Below, piece by piece: positions 8,166-17,761 of a DNA stretch of 64,000 nucleotides. The translations under genes and the position numbers were made by a program. How positions within the stretch are numbered: position 1 is the first letter of the stretch; each line of letters opens with the position of its first letter. The DNA is from Flavobacterium ajazii (GTDB taxonomy: Bacteria > Bacteroidota > Bacteroidia > Flavobacteriales > Flavobacteriaceae). The DNA lies in contig NZ_JAAEHL010000016.1 of assembly GCF_010614725.1 (NCBI RefSeq), positions 46,667 through 110,666 on the forward strand, in the 5' to 3' direction. The notes beneath the pieces were generated by a model. It was not told the origin of the DNA. It ran no database searches and saw only the letters and a program-made list of their open reading frames with translations.

Positions 8166-11100
8166 ATGAATTTTAAATTAACCAGCGTTCTTTTCTATTT
8201 TAGAAAAAAACTAATTATGAACATTATGAGAGCTTTTATCTTCTTGTTTTGTACTGCAATTTTTGGTTTCACCCCTGCAAATCTTTTTTCGCAAAACGCA
8301 AAAATTGTTATTACAGCTGATAAAACGGTAACTGTTGACGAAGTTTTTGACCTTATCAAACAACAAACCAACTACACCTTTATTTATCAGGAAGATTTAT
8401 TTAAAAAATTACCCAAAGTACATCTGAAAAAAGGAAAAATCAGAGTCAATGATTTACTGGAAGCCAGTTTTCCGGGAAAAGATTTTAACTTCAGTTTTTC
8501 CAATGGCAATACTATTTTGGTAAAGACTGTACCTGTAGAAAAAGTTGTTGTACAGCAGTCAAAATCAATTGAAATTAAAGGAACGGTGACCAATGACAAA
8601 AAAGAACCGCTTCCGGGAGTTAATATCAAAGTTAGAGGAACCAATGCAACAGCTCAGACAGATTTTGACGGAAAATATACCATTACAGCCCCAAATGACG
8701 GAACTTTATTATTCACTTACATCGGACATACGGCTGAGATTGTTGCTGTTAATAACCGAAAAGTAATTAACGTTACACTAAAAGAAGAAACCAAACAATT
8801 AGAAGGTGTTGTCATAAATACAGGGGTAACTGTTCGTAAAAAAGAATTGATTACCGGAGCAGTAACCACTTTTAGAGGAGAAGAATTAAGACAGGTTTCT
8901 ACTCAAAATGCTGTTCAGGCTTTAAAATCGCTGGATCCTTCTTTTATTGTAGTAAATAATAATATAACAGGTTCTAACCCCAACATTTTACCTACTATTG
9001 AGGTGAGAGGCCAGACAAGTTTAACGGCAAATCAGGTAGACAGCCAGTTTAGAGACGATCCTAACCAACCACTATTTATACTGGATGGTTTTCCAACTAC
9101 TTTACAGCAGGTTGTAGATTTAGATATTAACAGAATCGCAAGTATAACTTTATTGAAAGATGCTGCTTCAACTGCTTTATACGGATCCCGCTCTGCAAAC
9201 GGAGTTGTAGTTATTGAAACGAACAAACCTCTTCCTGGAAAATTACAGTTTTCCTATGTCTATAATGCTTCTTATGAATTAGCAGATTTAAGTGTTTACA
9301 ACTTAATGAATGCAGCACAGAAACTGGAATTTGAAAGACTTTCCGGTGCATTCATTGTTAAGGATGGAACTACTGAAACAACGCCTTTAACGTGGGATAA
9401 AGAATATAACAGACGTCTGGCAGCAGTACGAAGCGGTGTAAATACTTATTGGTTGAACGAACCGATTCAAATGGGTATCACATCGGGACACAGTTTGAAT
9501 TTTGGCGGTGGTTCTGAGGAATTTAGATTTAACATTGCCGGAAATTATAAAACGCTTACAGGAACCATGAAAGGATCAGAGCATGATACCTGGGGTTACA
9601 ACACAACTTTGACATACAGAAAAAACAAATTGAACATTAGCAATCAATTTTTTATTTCCGGAGGAAATAATCAGGAGTCAAATTATGGTTCATTTGAAAC
9701 CTGGGCAAAAGCAAGTCCGTATTATCCAAAATATAACGAAAACGGAGTCATCACACGCTATATGGACGGAAGTTCATTGCCATTAACCAGTTTACAAACA
9801 ATTGTAAACCATCCGGCAAATCCGCTTTATAATGTCTTTTTAGGAAGTTATGATAAAGGAAAAGATTTTAACTTCACAAATAACTTTGCTATTAATTATG
9901 ACGTAAACACACATATCAAAGCAACTGGAGCTTTGTCTGTTTCAAGGCTTAATAATCACAATACGGTTTTTGTTTCTCCAGACGATACTCGTTTTATAAG
10001 TAATATTGCGACAGAAAAAGGAACATACAGCAGCTATGAAGCTGTGACTGATAAATGGAATGCTAATCTGGGTGCAACTTACTCTAATGTTTTTAAAAGC
10101 GTTCATTCTTTTAACTACACCATTAGGGCTTCGGCTTTAGAAACAAAAAATAATTCTTTCAAAACATCTTTACGAGGATTCCCACTTGGAGTTCCTGGAA
10201 ATCCTTCCTTTGCTTTTGGATATGAGCCAAATGGCAAACCTGATGTTTATACAGAATTAATAAGAAGCGTCGACTTAACAAATCAGATTAACTACGCTTA
10301 CGACCGTAGATTTTTATTCGATTTTACCCAGACAATTTCAGGTGCGACAAATTTTGGAACAAACAAAAAATATTCGCCTTATTGGGGTGTAGGTATTGGC
10401 TGGAATATCAACAATGAATTCAAAATGAACGAAGATATTGTTAATATTTTTAAAATACGTGCCAATATCGGTCAAACCGGAAACCAGAATTTAGTAGGTT
10501 TCGCTTCTTATGATGTATACTCATACAATCCAAATACAAACGTTTTTGGTCCTGGATTAGGAGTTTCTCAAATTGCAAACCCAAATTTAGAAGCACAAAG
10601 GACCAGAGATTTGTCTTTAGGATTAGATCTGGCTATGTTTAGAAACAGATTAACAATGACTTTGGGAGCTTACAAACGTAAAACGTCTCCACAGATTGTA
10701 TCAATAGATCTTGCTGCTTCAACAGGACTTAATGGTTATCCTCTGAATGTGGGTTACTTAACTACACAGGGATTAGAATTAAAAATGAACTACAATTTCA
10801 TCTACGATTTAAGCCGCAATTTTGTTTGGGGAATTGGCTTAATGGGAGCTACAGGAGACAATGAATTAGGAGGTTTTGGTAACGCATTATCTTCTCTAAA
10901 TTCTGAGGCACAAAAAACAACCAGCTTAACGAGATATTATGACGGAGCAAGTAGCAACGATCTTTGGGCTGTACCTTCATTAGGAATTGACCCGGCAACT
11001 GGTAGAGAAGTTTTCTTAAAGAAAAACGGCCAAACGACTTTTATTCTGGATAAAAAAGATGAAGTAGTAATGGGAAATTCCAGAGAAACTGCTACAGGAG

Positions 11101-11546
11101 TGGTTTCTACAAACTTAAACTACAAGGGATTTAGTTTCGGATTGTTTGTGCGTTACAGTTTTGGTGCAGAAAGATTTAATTCTGCCTTGTATAATAAGGT
11201 AGAAAATATTTCGAGAGACAATATTTTTGATAATCAGGATGCCAGAGCTTTTACAGACCGCTGGACAACTCCAGGTCAGATGGCACAATTTAAAGCGATA
11301 GGATTAACCAATAATACACCAATCTCATCACGTTTTATCCAAAAAGATGATTACATCTCAGGAGAATCTATTCGTTTAGGTTACCGTGTTACAGACAGGG
11401 TCTGGTTAAAAAGAGCAGGTTTAACAGCATTAGGTTTTAATGCTTTGGCAAACGAATTCTTCCGTGTTTCAACTATTAAAGCAGAACGAGGTATTGAGTA
11501 TCCTTTCTCAAGAATATATTCTCTGAGTCTTAATTTATCATTTTAA
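8166..11546 (+). CDS. SusC-family TonB-dependent receptor with STN signalling domain
   Basis: 1126 residues. A long N-terminal export sequence (MNIMRAFIFLFCTAIFGFTP, ending FSQN) is followed by an STN/secretin-like domain near residues 50-105 (TVDEVFDLIKQQTNYTFIYQ), a carboxypeptidase-regulatory-like domain (IEIKGTVTNDKKEPLPGVNI), a plug (TITLLKDAASTALYGSRSANGVV) and a 22-strand barrel ending in aromatic SLSLNLSF. It is an active outer-membrane importer powered by TonB. The STN domain marks it as the signalling receptor for the FecR/sigma pair upstream. SusD follows after 10 bases. The substrate is probably peptide rather than glycan, because proteases and thioredoxins, not glycosidases, follow. 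Confidence 0.95.
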   Translation: MNFKLTSVLFYFRKKLIMNIMRAFIFLFCTAIFGFTPANLFSQNAKIVITADKTVTVDEVFDLIKQQTNYTFIYQEDLFKKLPKVHLKKGKIRVNDLLEASFPGKDFNFSFSNGNTILVKTVPVEKVVVQQSKSIEIKGTVTNDKKEPLPGVNIKVRGTNATAQTDFDGKYTITAPNDGTLLFTYIGHTAEIVAVNNRKVINVTLKEETKQLEGVVINTGVTVRKKELITGAVTTFRGEELRQVSTQNAVQALKSLDPSFIVVNNNITGSNPNILPTIEVRGQTSLTANQVDSQFRDDPNQPLFILDGFPTTLQQVVDLDINRIASITLLKDAASTALYGSRSANGVVVIETNKPLPGKLQFSYVYNASYELADLSVYNLMNAAQKLEFERLSGAFIVKDGTTETTPLTWDKEYNRRLAAVRSGVNTYWLNEPIQMGITSGHSLNFGGGSEEFRFNIAGNYKTLTGTMKGSEHDTWGYNTTLTYRKNKLNISNQFFISGGNNQESNYGSFETWAKASPYYPKYNENGVITRYMDGSSLPLTSLQTIVNHPANPLYNVFLGSYDKGKDFNFTNNFAINYDVNTHIKATGALSVSRLNNHNTVFVSPDDTRFISNIATEKGTYSSYEAVTDKWNANLGATYSNVFKSVHSFNYTIRASALETKNNSFKTSLRGFPLGVPGNPSFAFGYEPNGKPDVYTELIRSVDLTNQINYAYDRRFLFDFTQTISGATNFGTNKKYSPYWGVGIGWNINNEFKMNEDIVNIFKIRANIGQTGNQNLVGFASYDVYSYNPNTNVFGPGLGVSQIANPNLEAQRTRDLSLGLDLAMFRNRLTMTLGAYKRKTSPQIVSIDLAASTGLNGYPLNVGYLTTQGLELKMNYNFIYDLSRNFVWGIGLMGATGDNELGGFGNALSSLNSEAQKTTSLTRYYDGASSNDLWAVPSLGIDPATGREVFLKKNGQTTFILDKKDEVVMGNSRETATGVVSTNLNYKGFSFGLFVRYSFGAERFNSALYNKVENISRDNIFDNQDARAFTDRWTTPGQMAQFKAIGLTNNTPISSRFIQKDDYISGESIRLGYRVTDRVWLKRAGLTALGFNALANEFFRVSTIKAERGIEYPFSRIYSLSLNLSF

Positions 11547-11556
11547 TAAAGAAATT

Positions 11557-13005
11557 ATGAATAAGTATTTATATAAAATTACATTCCTTTTACTTGCATC
11601 TCTAACTATAGTAAGCTGTAGTGATTTTTTGGATGTTGTGCCACAAGACAAAATTTTAGAGGATCAGGCATACAGCTCAGAAGCCGGTGTACAGAATGTA
11701 CATAATGGACTTTATCTTCAAATGGCTGTAAACAATCTTTACGGCAGACAACTGACTATGGATGCTGTAGAAATTTTGGGACAGCAGTATAATATGTCCG
11801 GATCACATGTTAAAAATAAAATAGCAACGTATTCGTATGATGAAACACTTCTCAAAAATACTTTTTCCGCAATTTGGGAAAGTGCTTTTACAACAGTTTT
11901 ATCTGCAAATAAATTTTTAGAAAGTATAGACGAACATTCCGGGATTATATCGGCTGAAAAAGCAGCTCTTTTAAAAGGAGAAGCTATTGCTATCCGGGCC
12001 ATGCTGCATTTTGATATGTTAAGATTGTACGGACCAATTTATAAAGTAGCTCCGGAAGATCCTTCAATACCTTATTATGATGCTCCGGTGACCTCAAATA
12101 ATCCGATTTTACCGGCTAAAGATGTTATTGCAAAAATCACAACCGATTTAGACACAGCAATAGCTCTTTTGGCAAACGATCCTATTCTTACTACAGGAAA
12201 ATATAATGCTTCTACAGCGTTTGATTCTAATCCCTATTATTCTTTGAACCGTGGACAAAGAATGAATATACTGGCTGCAAAATGTTTGAAAGCCAGAGTG
12301 CTTTTATACGCTGGAGATAAAACAGGAGCTTTTGCTGTGGCAAATGAAGTTATAAATTTTGTAAAAACACAACCTGTTATTACCTGGACTCCATTCTTAG
12401 ATGCTACAAACACCTCTAATCCGGATCGTATTTTTTCTGCTGAGAATTTCTTTGCTCTTAGCGATTATACTTTATATACCAAGCAAAAAGCACTTTTTGA
12501 TTCCAGTTTAGACGATTTTAATATTTATGCTCCTATGCTGAGCAGAATAAATGCTGTTTTTGAGTCTAATGATAACGATTACAGAAGCCTGCCAAGCTGG
12601 AAAATTCCAATTACTGGAGGAAAAACCCAGAAGACATTTTTCAAATATGAAGACGTGACAGACAAAACTAAATTTTTCCGTTTACAGATCCCGATGTTTA
12701 AACTTTCAGAACTGTATCTTATTGCTGCAGAAACTGCACCTGCAACAGCTGATGGTATTACTTTTTTAAACACACTTCGATTCAATAGAGGTCTGACCAA
12801 TTTAGCTGCCACTGCAGTATTAGCTACTGAAATTACAAAAGAGTACAGAAAAGAATTTATTGGCGAAGGACAATTGTTTTTTTACTACAAAAGAATCAAT
12901 TCGACTGCAATTCCAAATGGTTCCGCATCATCTGGAAATGTTACAATGAATGCAGTTAAATATGTAGTACCATTACCAGAGTCGGAAGTTAATTTTCAAA
13001 ATTAA
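11557..13005 (+). CDS. SusD/RagB-family outer-membrane lipoprotein
   Basis: 482 residues with a lipoprotein signal (LLLASLTIVSC, Cys near residue 21) and the classic SusD start SDFLDVVPQDK. The helical SusD fold includes the TPR-like region AEKAALLKGEAIAIRAMLHFDMLRLYG. The C-terminal YLIAAET and FLNTLRFNRG motifs are typical. It forms the lid on the SusC barrel and captures substrate at the cell surface. It lies 10 bases after susC and 10 before the next lipoprotein. Confidence 0.95.
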   Translation: MNKYLYKITFLLLASLTIVSCSDFLDVVPQDKILEDQAYSSEAGVQNVHNGLYLQMAVNNLYGRQLTMDAVEILGQQYNMSGSHVKNKIATYSYDETLLKNTFSAIWESAFTTVLSANKFLESIDEHSGIISAEKAALLKGEAIAIRAMLHFDMLRLYGPIYKVAPEDPSIPYYDAPVTSNNPILPAKDVIAKITTDLDTAIALLANDPILTTGKYNASTAFDSNPYYSLNRGQRMNILAAKCLKARVLLYAGDKTGAFAVANEVINFVKTQPVITWTPFLDATNTSNPDRIFSAENFFALSDYTLYTKQKALFDSSLDDFNIYAPMLSRINAVFESNDNDYRSLPSWKIPITGGKTQKTFFKYEDVTDKTKFFRLQIPMFKLSELYLIAAETAPATADGITFLNTLRFNRGLTNLAATAVLATEITKEYRKEFIGEGQLFFYYKRINSTAIPNGSASSGNVTMNAVKYVVPLPESEVNFQN

Positions 13006-13015
13006 AAAAGTAATC

Positions 13016-13783
13016 ATGAAAAAAATATTGATTTTAGGTATCACTCTTTTGTCTCTGTTAGGACTGACATCATGTGATAAAGAAGAAATTGAAGTTTATA
13101 AAGACACCAATAACATTTATTTTCCGCTTGCAGTATTCCCTGCATATAACAACGGACCACTTATAGACAGTACCGGATTCAGTTTTAGTTTTGATGAAGC
13201 TTCTATTACTGGAAGAATTTATAATATTCCTGTACGAGTTCAGGGAACTGTAAGCGATGTTGATCGAAAGATAAAAGTTTCGGTAGATCCTTCAAGTACA
13301 GCAATTTTAGGTACACATTTTTCTTTGCCTGAAAATATTGTTCTGCATGCCGGCAAAGAAATAGACTCTATTCCAGTAACTGTTCACAGAGCTTTAGATT
13401 TAAAAGACAAATCTGTAACATTAGTTTTAAATCTGGAAGAAAACGAATTTTTTACTGTAAATATGAAGGACAGAGTAACAAATGTTTTGACACAGAAAAA
13501 ACTTCATTACACTCGTTTTAAATTAACATTCACAGACAAGCTAATTCAGCCAATTGGATGGCAGTCTGGCTCATTTGGTGTGTTTACGGCTAAAAAATTC
13601 TTTTTAATGTGCGATCTGATGAATTTAGAACCGGAAATGTTTAATCAGACGCAGGGTTCACCAGGGCTTTCAATACCTGAAGTATTGTATTATGCAAGTT
13701 TTATGAAACGTTATCTGGCCGATCAGAAAGCTAGTGGCAATACTATTTATGAGGAAGACGGAAAAGAAATGCTATTTCCTTAA
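13016..13783 (+). CDS. DUF4843-like surface lipoprotein
   Basis: 255 residues with a lipoprotein signal (LLSLLGLTSCDKEE, Cys near residue 20). The N-terminal part has beta-sandwich, Calx-beta-like text (IYFPLAVFPAYNNG, then KVSVDPSSTAILGTHFSLPENIVLHAG). The protein matches the pattern of DUF4843 lipoproteins that follow SusD in Bacteroidota peptide-type loci. No catalytic motif is visible. It is probably an accessory surface substrate-binding protein of the SusCD complex, and is co-transcribed with susD. Confidence 0.78.
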   Translation: MKKILILGITLLSLLGLTSCDKEEIEVYKDTNNIYFPLAVFPAYNNGPLIDSTGFSFSFDEASITGRIYNIPVRVQGTVSDVDRKIKVSVDPSSTAILGTHFSLPENIVLHAGKEIDSIPVTVHRALDLKDKSVTLVLNLEENEFFTVNMKDRVTNVLTQKKLHYTRFKLTFTDKLIQPIGWQSGSFGVFTAKKFFLMCDLMNLEPEMFNQTQGSPGLSIPEVLYYASFMKRYLADQKASGNTIYEEDGKEMLFP

Positions 13784-13811
13784 CAACCATTCTTTAATTT
13801 AAAAATATAAT

Positions 13812-15305
13812 GTGATGTTTAAAAATATAAAAATACAGACAGCCATAATAACGCTTCTCTTTTTGACATACGGATGTGTAAGCGATGAAGGAAATTACAA
13901 TTATGAGAAAATAAATGAACTGGAAGTAACCGGAATACAAGAAGAATATACTGTTTATACAGGGGATGATTTTAATATAACCCCCAACATAAAACCAACT
14001 TTAGATGACGGAACAGATCCTGATCGTTATGAATACAAATGGGTTGCCTTAAATCCGGCAAAATTAGCCATTGAAGCCAGAACGACTATTGCCACCACTA
14101 AAAATCTTGAAGGTATTTTAAAATTGCCTCCAGCGAAATACAATCTATATTATTTCATCAAAGATAAAGTAACAGGAATAAACTGGCAGCAGCCCATTAT
14201 AACATTAAATGTCGTATCCTCTATTTATGAAGGATGGCTGGTTGTTGGGGATGTTGACGGTAAAGCCAGACTTGATATGGTTTCTATAATTCCCGGTATT
14301 CCACAGCCTCGTATTATAAACGATGTCTTAGATGCTGCTGGATCTGCACTCAAATTAAGCGGAAAAGCAGTAGATGTGGAGTGCTTTAGCGGACCTTTAG
14401 CAGGAAGTGTTATTTATGGAGTCTATGTAACGGCATCAGAATCCGGAACAGCAAGACTGGAGCCCGATTCTTTTGCATGGAATCAGACCATGAATATAGC
14501 TTATGAAACCATTGGAGGGAGTTTTCCAACAAATTTTGCAGTAGATTTTATGAAATGTCCTGGAGCCGGATCAGAAAATTACCTGTATAAAGATGGCAAT
14601 ATCTATTATTTTAATAGAGCACTGCAAACCAGATATGGATTGCCTCAAAATAAAGTAGATCTGGAAACTAAAACTTTCTATGCTGCACCTTTTATTGCAG
14701 AAAGTTCAGCAACAGGAACTCCTGTCTTTTTTGATGTTGAAAAACATCGTTTTCTGCGTTACAGTAATTCAAAAGGAAATTGTTCAGCCATGCCTCCGGT
14801 TACTGCTTCTCCAACAGTATTAGACTGGAATAATCCTAATTGCGAACTGGTTTATATGACCACTTCTAATTTTAATCTGAACGAAAGCTTTGCAGTATTA
14901 AAGAACATTTCTACAGGAAAATTCTATCTGCTGCGTTTTAATACAACTGCTGTACAGACATACTACAAAGAAATGCTGAATGCTCCGGATTTAGACAAAG
15001 CAACAAAATTTGCCGTAAGTCCGGATGCTGGATATTTATTTTATACTGTTGGAAACAAAGTGTATGAGTATGATAGTGGAACTCAATCTGCAAAATTGAT
15101 GCTAGATAAAGGAAATGAAGAAATTACCTATCTGGGGTTCAGTAAAAGAGGCTCAAAAGTAATCAGCAAATTAATTTTAGGTACTTACAGCACAACTGGA
15201 AAATTAGAATTATACACAGTTCCACCTGTAAACGGAGATTTAGTTTTGGAAAGCAGTTATCCTGGCTTATGCAAAATTGTCGATGTTTCTTATCGGGTTA
15301 GATAA
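13812..15305 (+). CDS. PKD-like family lipoprotein
   Basis: 497 residues with a lipoprotein signal (IITLLFLTYGC, Cys near residue 22), then GNYNYEKINELEVTGIQEEYTVYTG, typical of the PKD-like lipoproteins found after SusCD and DUF4843 genes. An N-terminal PKD-type sandwich (about residues 35-135) is followed by a propeller-like region, with repeated strand text such as YEGWLVVGDVDGKARLDMV. It is probably a surface accessory lipoprotein that binds substrate. I see no enzyme motif. A long hairpin follows the stop. Confidence 0.75.
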   Translation: MMFKNIKIQTAIITLLFLTYGCVSDEGNYNYEKINELEVTGIQEEYTVYTGDDFNITPNIKPTLDDGTDPDRYEYKWVALNPAKLAIEARTTIATTKNLEGILKLPPAKYNLYYFIKDKVTGINWQQPIITLNVVSSIYEGWLVVGDVDGKARLDMVSIIPGIPQPRIINDVLDAAGSALKLSGKAVDVECFSGPLAGSVIYGVYVTASESGTARLEPDSFAWNQTMNIAYETIGGSFPTNFAVDFMKCPGAGSENYLYKDGNIYYFNRALQTRYGLPQNKVDLETKTFYAAPFIAESSATGTPVFFDVEKHRFLRYSNSKGNCSAMPPVTASPTVLDWNNPNCELVYMTTSNFNLNESFAVLKNISTGKFYLLRFNTTAVQTYYKEMLNAPDLDKATKFAVSPDAGYLFYTVGNKVYEYDSGTQSAKLMLDKGNEEITYLGFSKRGSKVISKLILGTYSTTGKLELYTVPPVNGDLVLESSYPGLCKIVDVSYRVR

Positions 15306-15326
15306 TTAAAACTTAAAAACTAAAGT

Positions 15327-15365
15327 ACCGAATGAAGAATGAAATTTATTCTTCATTCGGTTTCT
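15327..15365 (+). terminator. Hairpin after the PKD-like gene (weak terminator or stabiliser)
   Basis: ACCGAATGAAGAAT pairs perfectly with ATTCTTCATTCGGT around a 7-base loop, then TTCT. The U-tract is short, so it may stabilise the upstream surface-protein transcript rather than end it; the thioredoxin gene starts 15 bases later. Confidence 0.5.
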
Positions 15366-15379
15366 AAAAACCACATTTT

Positions 15380-16255
15380 ATGAAACGTTTATTTAAAATC
15401 GCAAGTGCATTTTTGCTGCTTGCCTGGTCTTCTATTGCCTTAAATGCACAGACAACATCAACAGATGAAAGCTGGGAATCAGCTAAAAAACAAGCACAGA
15501 CAGAGAAAAAACTAATCTTTGTCGATTTGTATTTCACAGGCTGTATGCCTTGTGCTCAAATGGACAAGGAAGTCTTTCCTGATCCAAAAGTCAAAGCTGT
15601 TTTAGAAGCTGATTTTGTCACTTTCAAATCGGATATTTTAAAAGAAGAAATTGGCAAAAAACTAAGCATGAAATATGGTGTGACCGGTTTTCCAACTTTT
15701 CTGTTTTTAAATGCTGATGGTAAAATCATTGATAATGCAGGCGGATTTCAGTCTGTAGATCAGTTTACAGCTTTGCTTCAAAACGTAAAAGAAGCTGCTC
15801 AAAAAGGGAACTTCAAAAAATATAGTACAAAAATTCAGGAAAACGATTACCCGGATTTTTATGTACAGGCTTATTTGGCTAACAAACGAAATGTTCCTTT
15901 TGACGTTGCTGATACCTACTTAAAAGCACAGCCTTCTTTGTTGGCAGAAGTTCCTTTTGTAATCATTACCGGATTAAGGATTGGAAAACAATACGATGAT
16001 TTTTTTCTGAAAAATGCAAGTCAATTGTCTAAGGATTACGGAAGTTCCAGCGTTTCAGGTCATGTCTTCACCATTTTACAGCGCAAGAAAAAAGAGTTTG
16101 AAAAAACAAATGATTTGAAAGGCTTCAAAGAATTACTTGCTGAAGCAAAAGAATTGTACACGACTGAAGAATGGACAAAATATGAAGGCATTTTACTGAA
16201 AGATTTTGGTGTAGAAAAAGTCGTTACAAAGAACCCATACACTTTACAAAAATAA
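15380..16255 (+). CDS. Exported thioredoxin-fold protein (CMPC active site)
   Basis: 291 residues. A signal peptide (LFKIASAFLLLAWSSIALNAQ) is followed by a thioredoxin domain at about residues 30-130, with active site FTGCMPCAQMDKEVF and the cis-Pro loop GVTGFPTFLFLN. A helical C-terminal extension of about 150 residues is of unknown role. In the periplasm such proteins reduce or isomerise disulfides, fed by DsbD-type donors; one is encoded at 22289. It lies 6 bases before an aspartic protease gene, so reduction and cleavage of the same substrate are likely coupled. Confidence 0.88.
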   Translation: MKRLFKIASAFLLLAWSSIALNAQTTSTDESWESAKKQAQTEKKLIFVDLYFTGCMPCAQMDKEVFPDPKVKAVLEADFVTFKSDILKEEIGKKLSMKYGVTGFPTFLFLNADGKIIDNAGGFQSVDQFTALLQNVKEAAQKGNFKKYSTKIQENDYPDFYVQAYLANKRNVPFDVADTYLKAQPSLLAEVPFVIITGLRIGKQYDDFFLKNASQLSKDYGSSSVSGHVFTILQRKKKEFEKTNDLKGFKELLAEAKELYTTEEWTKYEGILLKDFGVEKVVTKNPYTLQK

Positions 16256-16261
16256 CCCAAA

Positions 16262-17734
16262 ATGAAAAAGTTTTTATTGTCTGCGATATTACTTTCTGGT
16301 CTTGCGGTTTGCGCTCAGGACAATATTCAAAAATCGCTTGAAACTTTCGAAAAAGCTTTTCAGAATAAAGATTACAATAGCATGAAAGAACTCCTGGCAC
16401 CACAATTTACAGTAGGTGTCGGAGATTCATCTTCCAATGAATTTTACCTGAACGGAATTTTTAATGCTCTTCCTGCTCTGGATTCTTTGCAAATCGGAAA
16501 ATCGGTTGCTTCTAAAAATGAAACCAGTGTTGCAGTTCATTTTTTCTTTAAAGGAAAAGATAAAAAAGCATCCGAAATAGTTTTCACTGAAGCAAATAAA
16601 ATACTGTACGTAACCTATTTTGATAAATTATACGGTGTTGCCCGAAATGCAGAAGTCAAAAAAGTAGCCAGTATCCCTTTTGAAATTTTAGAGGGCGGAA
16701 TTGCCATCAAAATAAAACTGAACAAATCAGACCGTGAATTCATCATGCAATTTGATACAGGTGCAGACGGAATGGCTTTAAACCCAGACAGCGCTTACAA
16801 AGCCGGGGTTGTGGTTACCAAAACCAAATCGGCATCGGTTGTTGGCGGAAGCCATCAGGTTCAGTACTCTGCTGATAATACGATTTATATTGGTGATCAG
16901 GTTTTAAAAAATCAGGGATTGGTAATTTTCCCGAAAAGTGGTGCTTTTGATGGTTTATTCGGGGCCAATTTACTTCGCAATTTTATAACGAGAGTCAATT
17001 TTGATACTAAAACAATCGATTTGTACAATTTTGGAAATTATGTCTATGACGGAAAAGCTAAACCTCTTGTTTTTGATTATAAAACGGGCTTGCCGGTAGT
17101 GAAAATGAATCTGACTTTTGAAGATAAAAAAACTGTCAAAGGCAATTTCACTTTCGATACCGGAGCCGGTTATAATCTCATCGCTTACGGACCTTTTAAC
17201 CATAAACATACTTTACAAAACAGTTTAAAAACCGATTATACTTCTGTAAATCAAAGTTTAGGAAGCATTACCCAAATTGTAGGCGGTGCGATTCCGAATA
17301 CAGAAATCAACGGCAATAATTTCCCCAATGTTACCATTGCTTTGCAGGAATATCAGGAAAATAATAAAAACTGGGCTTCCGCAGATGGTTCACTCGGAAT
17401 TGAGTTAATCAAAAGGTTCAATTTTACGATTGACCTTCTTCACAAAACGGTGTATTTAGAACCAAATAAAAGTTTCAGAAAACCTTCTTCTTTTTACCTG
17501 TCGGGAATCGAATTAGATTTTGATGATCAGAACAATCTAATCATAAAAAAGATTGTGAATTCGAATAATGAAGATTTGAAAAGAGTGAAAACAGGTGCCA
17601 AAGTTATTCAGATTAATGATTTTGAAGCCCTGGATTTACTAAAACCAGAAAATCTTAAAAAACTAAAAGAGCATAAGGAAGCCAAAGATTTTATCATCGA
17701 ACAGGGTGATCAGTCGATGCAGATCTCAATTTAA
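16262..17734 (+). CDS. Exported pepsin/retropepsin-like aspartic protease with PDZ domain
   Basis: 490 residues with signal peptide KKFLLSAILLSGLAVCAQ. Residues about 20-130 resemble an NTF2/DUF3887-like module (KSLETFEKAFQNKDYNSMKELLAPQF). Two aspartic protease lobes follow, each with a DTG active site: MQFDTGADGMALN near residue 165 and FTFDTGAGYNLIA near residue 300. A C-terminal PDZ-like segment (RVKTGAKVIQINDF) completes it. Two DTG triads in one chain imply a self-contained active site. It probably cleaves polypeptides in the periplasm for the SusCD locus. It sits between two thioredoxin genes. Confidence 0.82.
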   Translation: MKKFLLSAILLSGLAVCAQDNIQKSLETFEKAFQNKDYNSMKELLAPQFTVGVGDSSSNEFYLNGIFNALPALDSLQIGKSVASKNETSVAVHFFFKGKDKKASEIVFTEANKILYVTYFDKLYGVARNAEVKKVASIPFEILEGGIAIKIKLNKSDREFIMQFDTGADGMALNPDSAYKAGVVVTKTKSASVVGGSHQVQYSADNTIYIGDQVLKNQGLVIFPKSGAFDGLFGANLLRNFITRVNFDTKTIDLYNFGNYVYDGKAKPLVFDYKTGLPVVKMNLTFEDKKTVKGNFTFDTGAGYNLIAYGPFNHKHTLQNSLKTDYTSVNQSLGSITQIVGGAIPNTEINGNNFPNVTIALQEYQENNKNWASADGSLGIELIKRFNFTIDLLHKTVYLEPNKSFRKPSSFYLSGIELDFDDQNNLIIKKIVNSNNEDLKRVKTGAKVIQINDFEALDLLKPENLKKLKEHKEAKDFIIEQGDQSMQISI

Positions 17735-17761
17735 ATTATCAACAAAAAACAAATAACTATC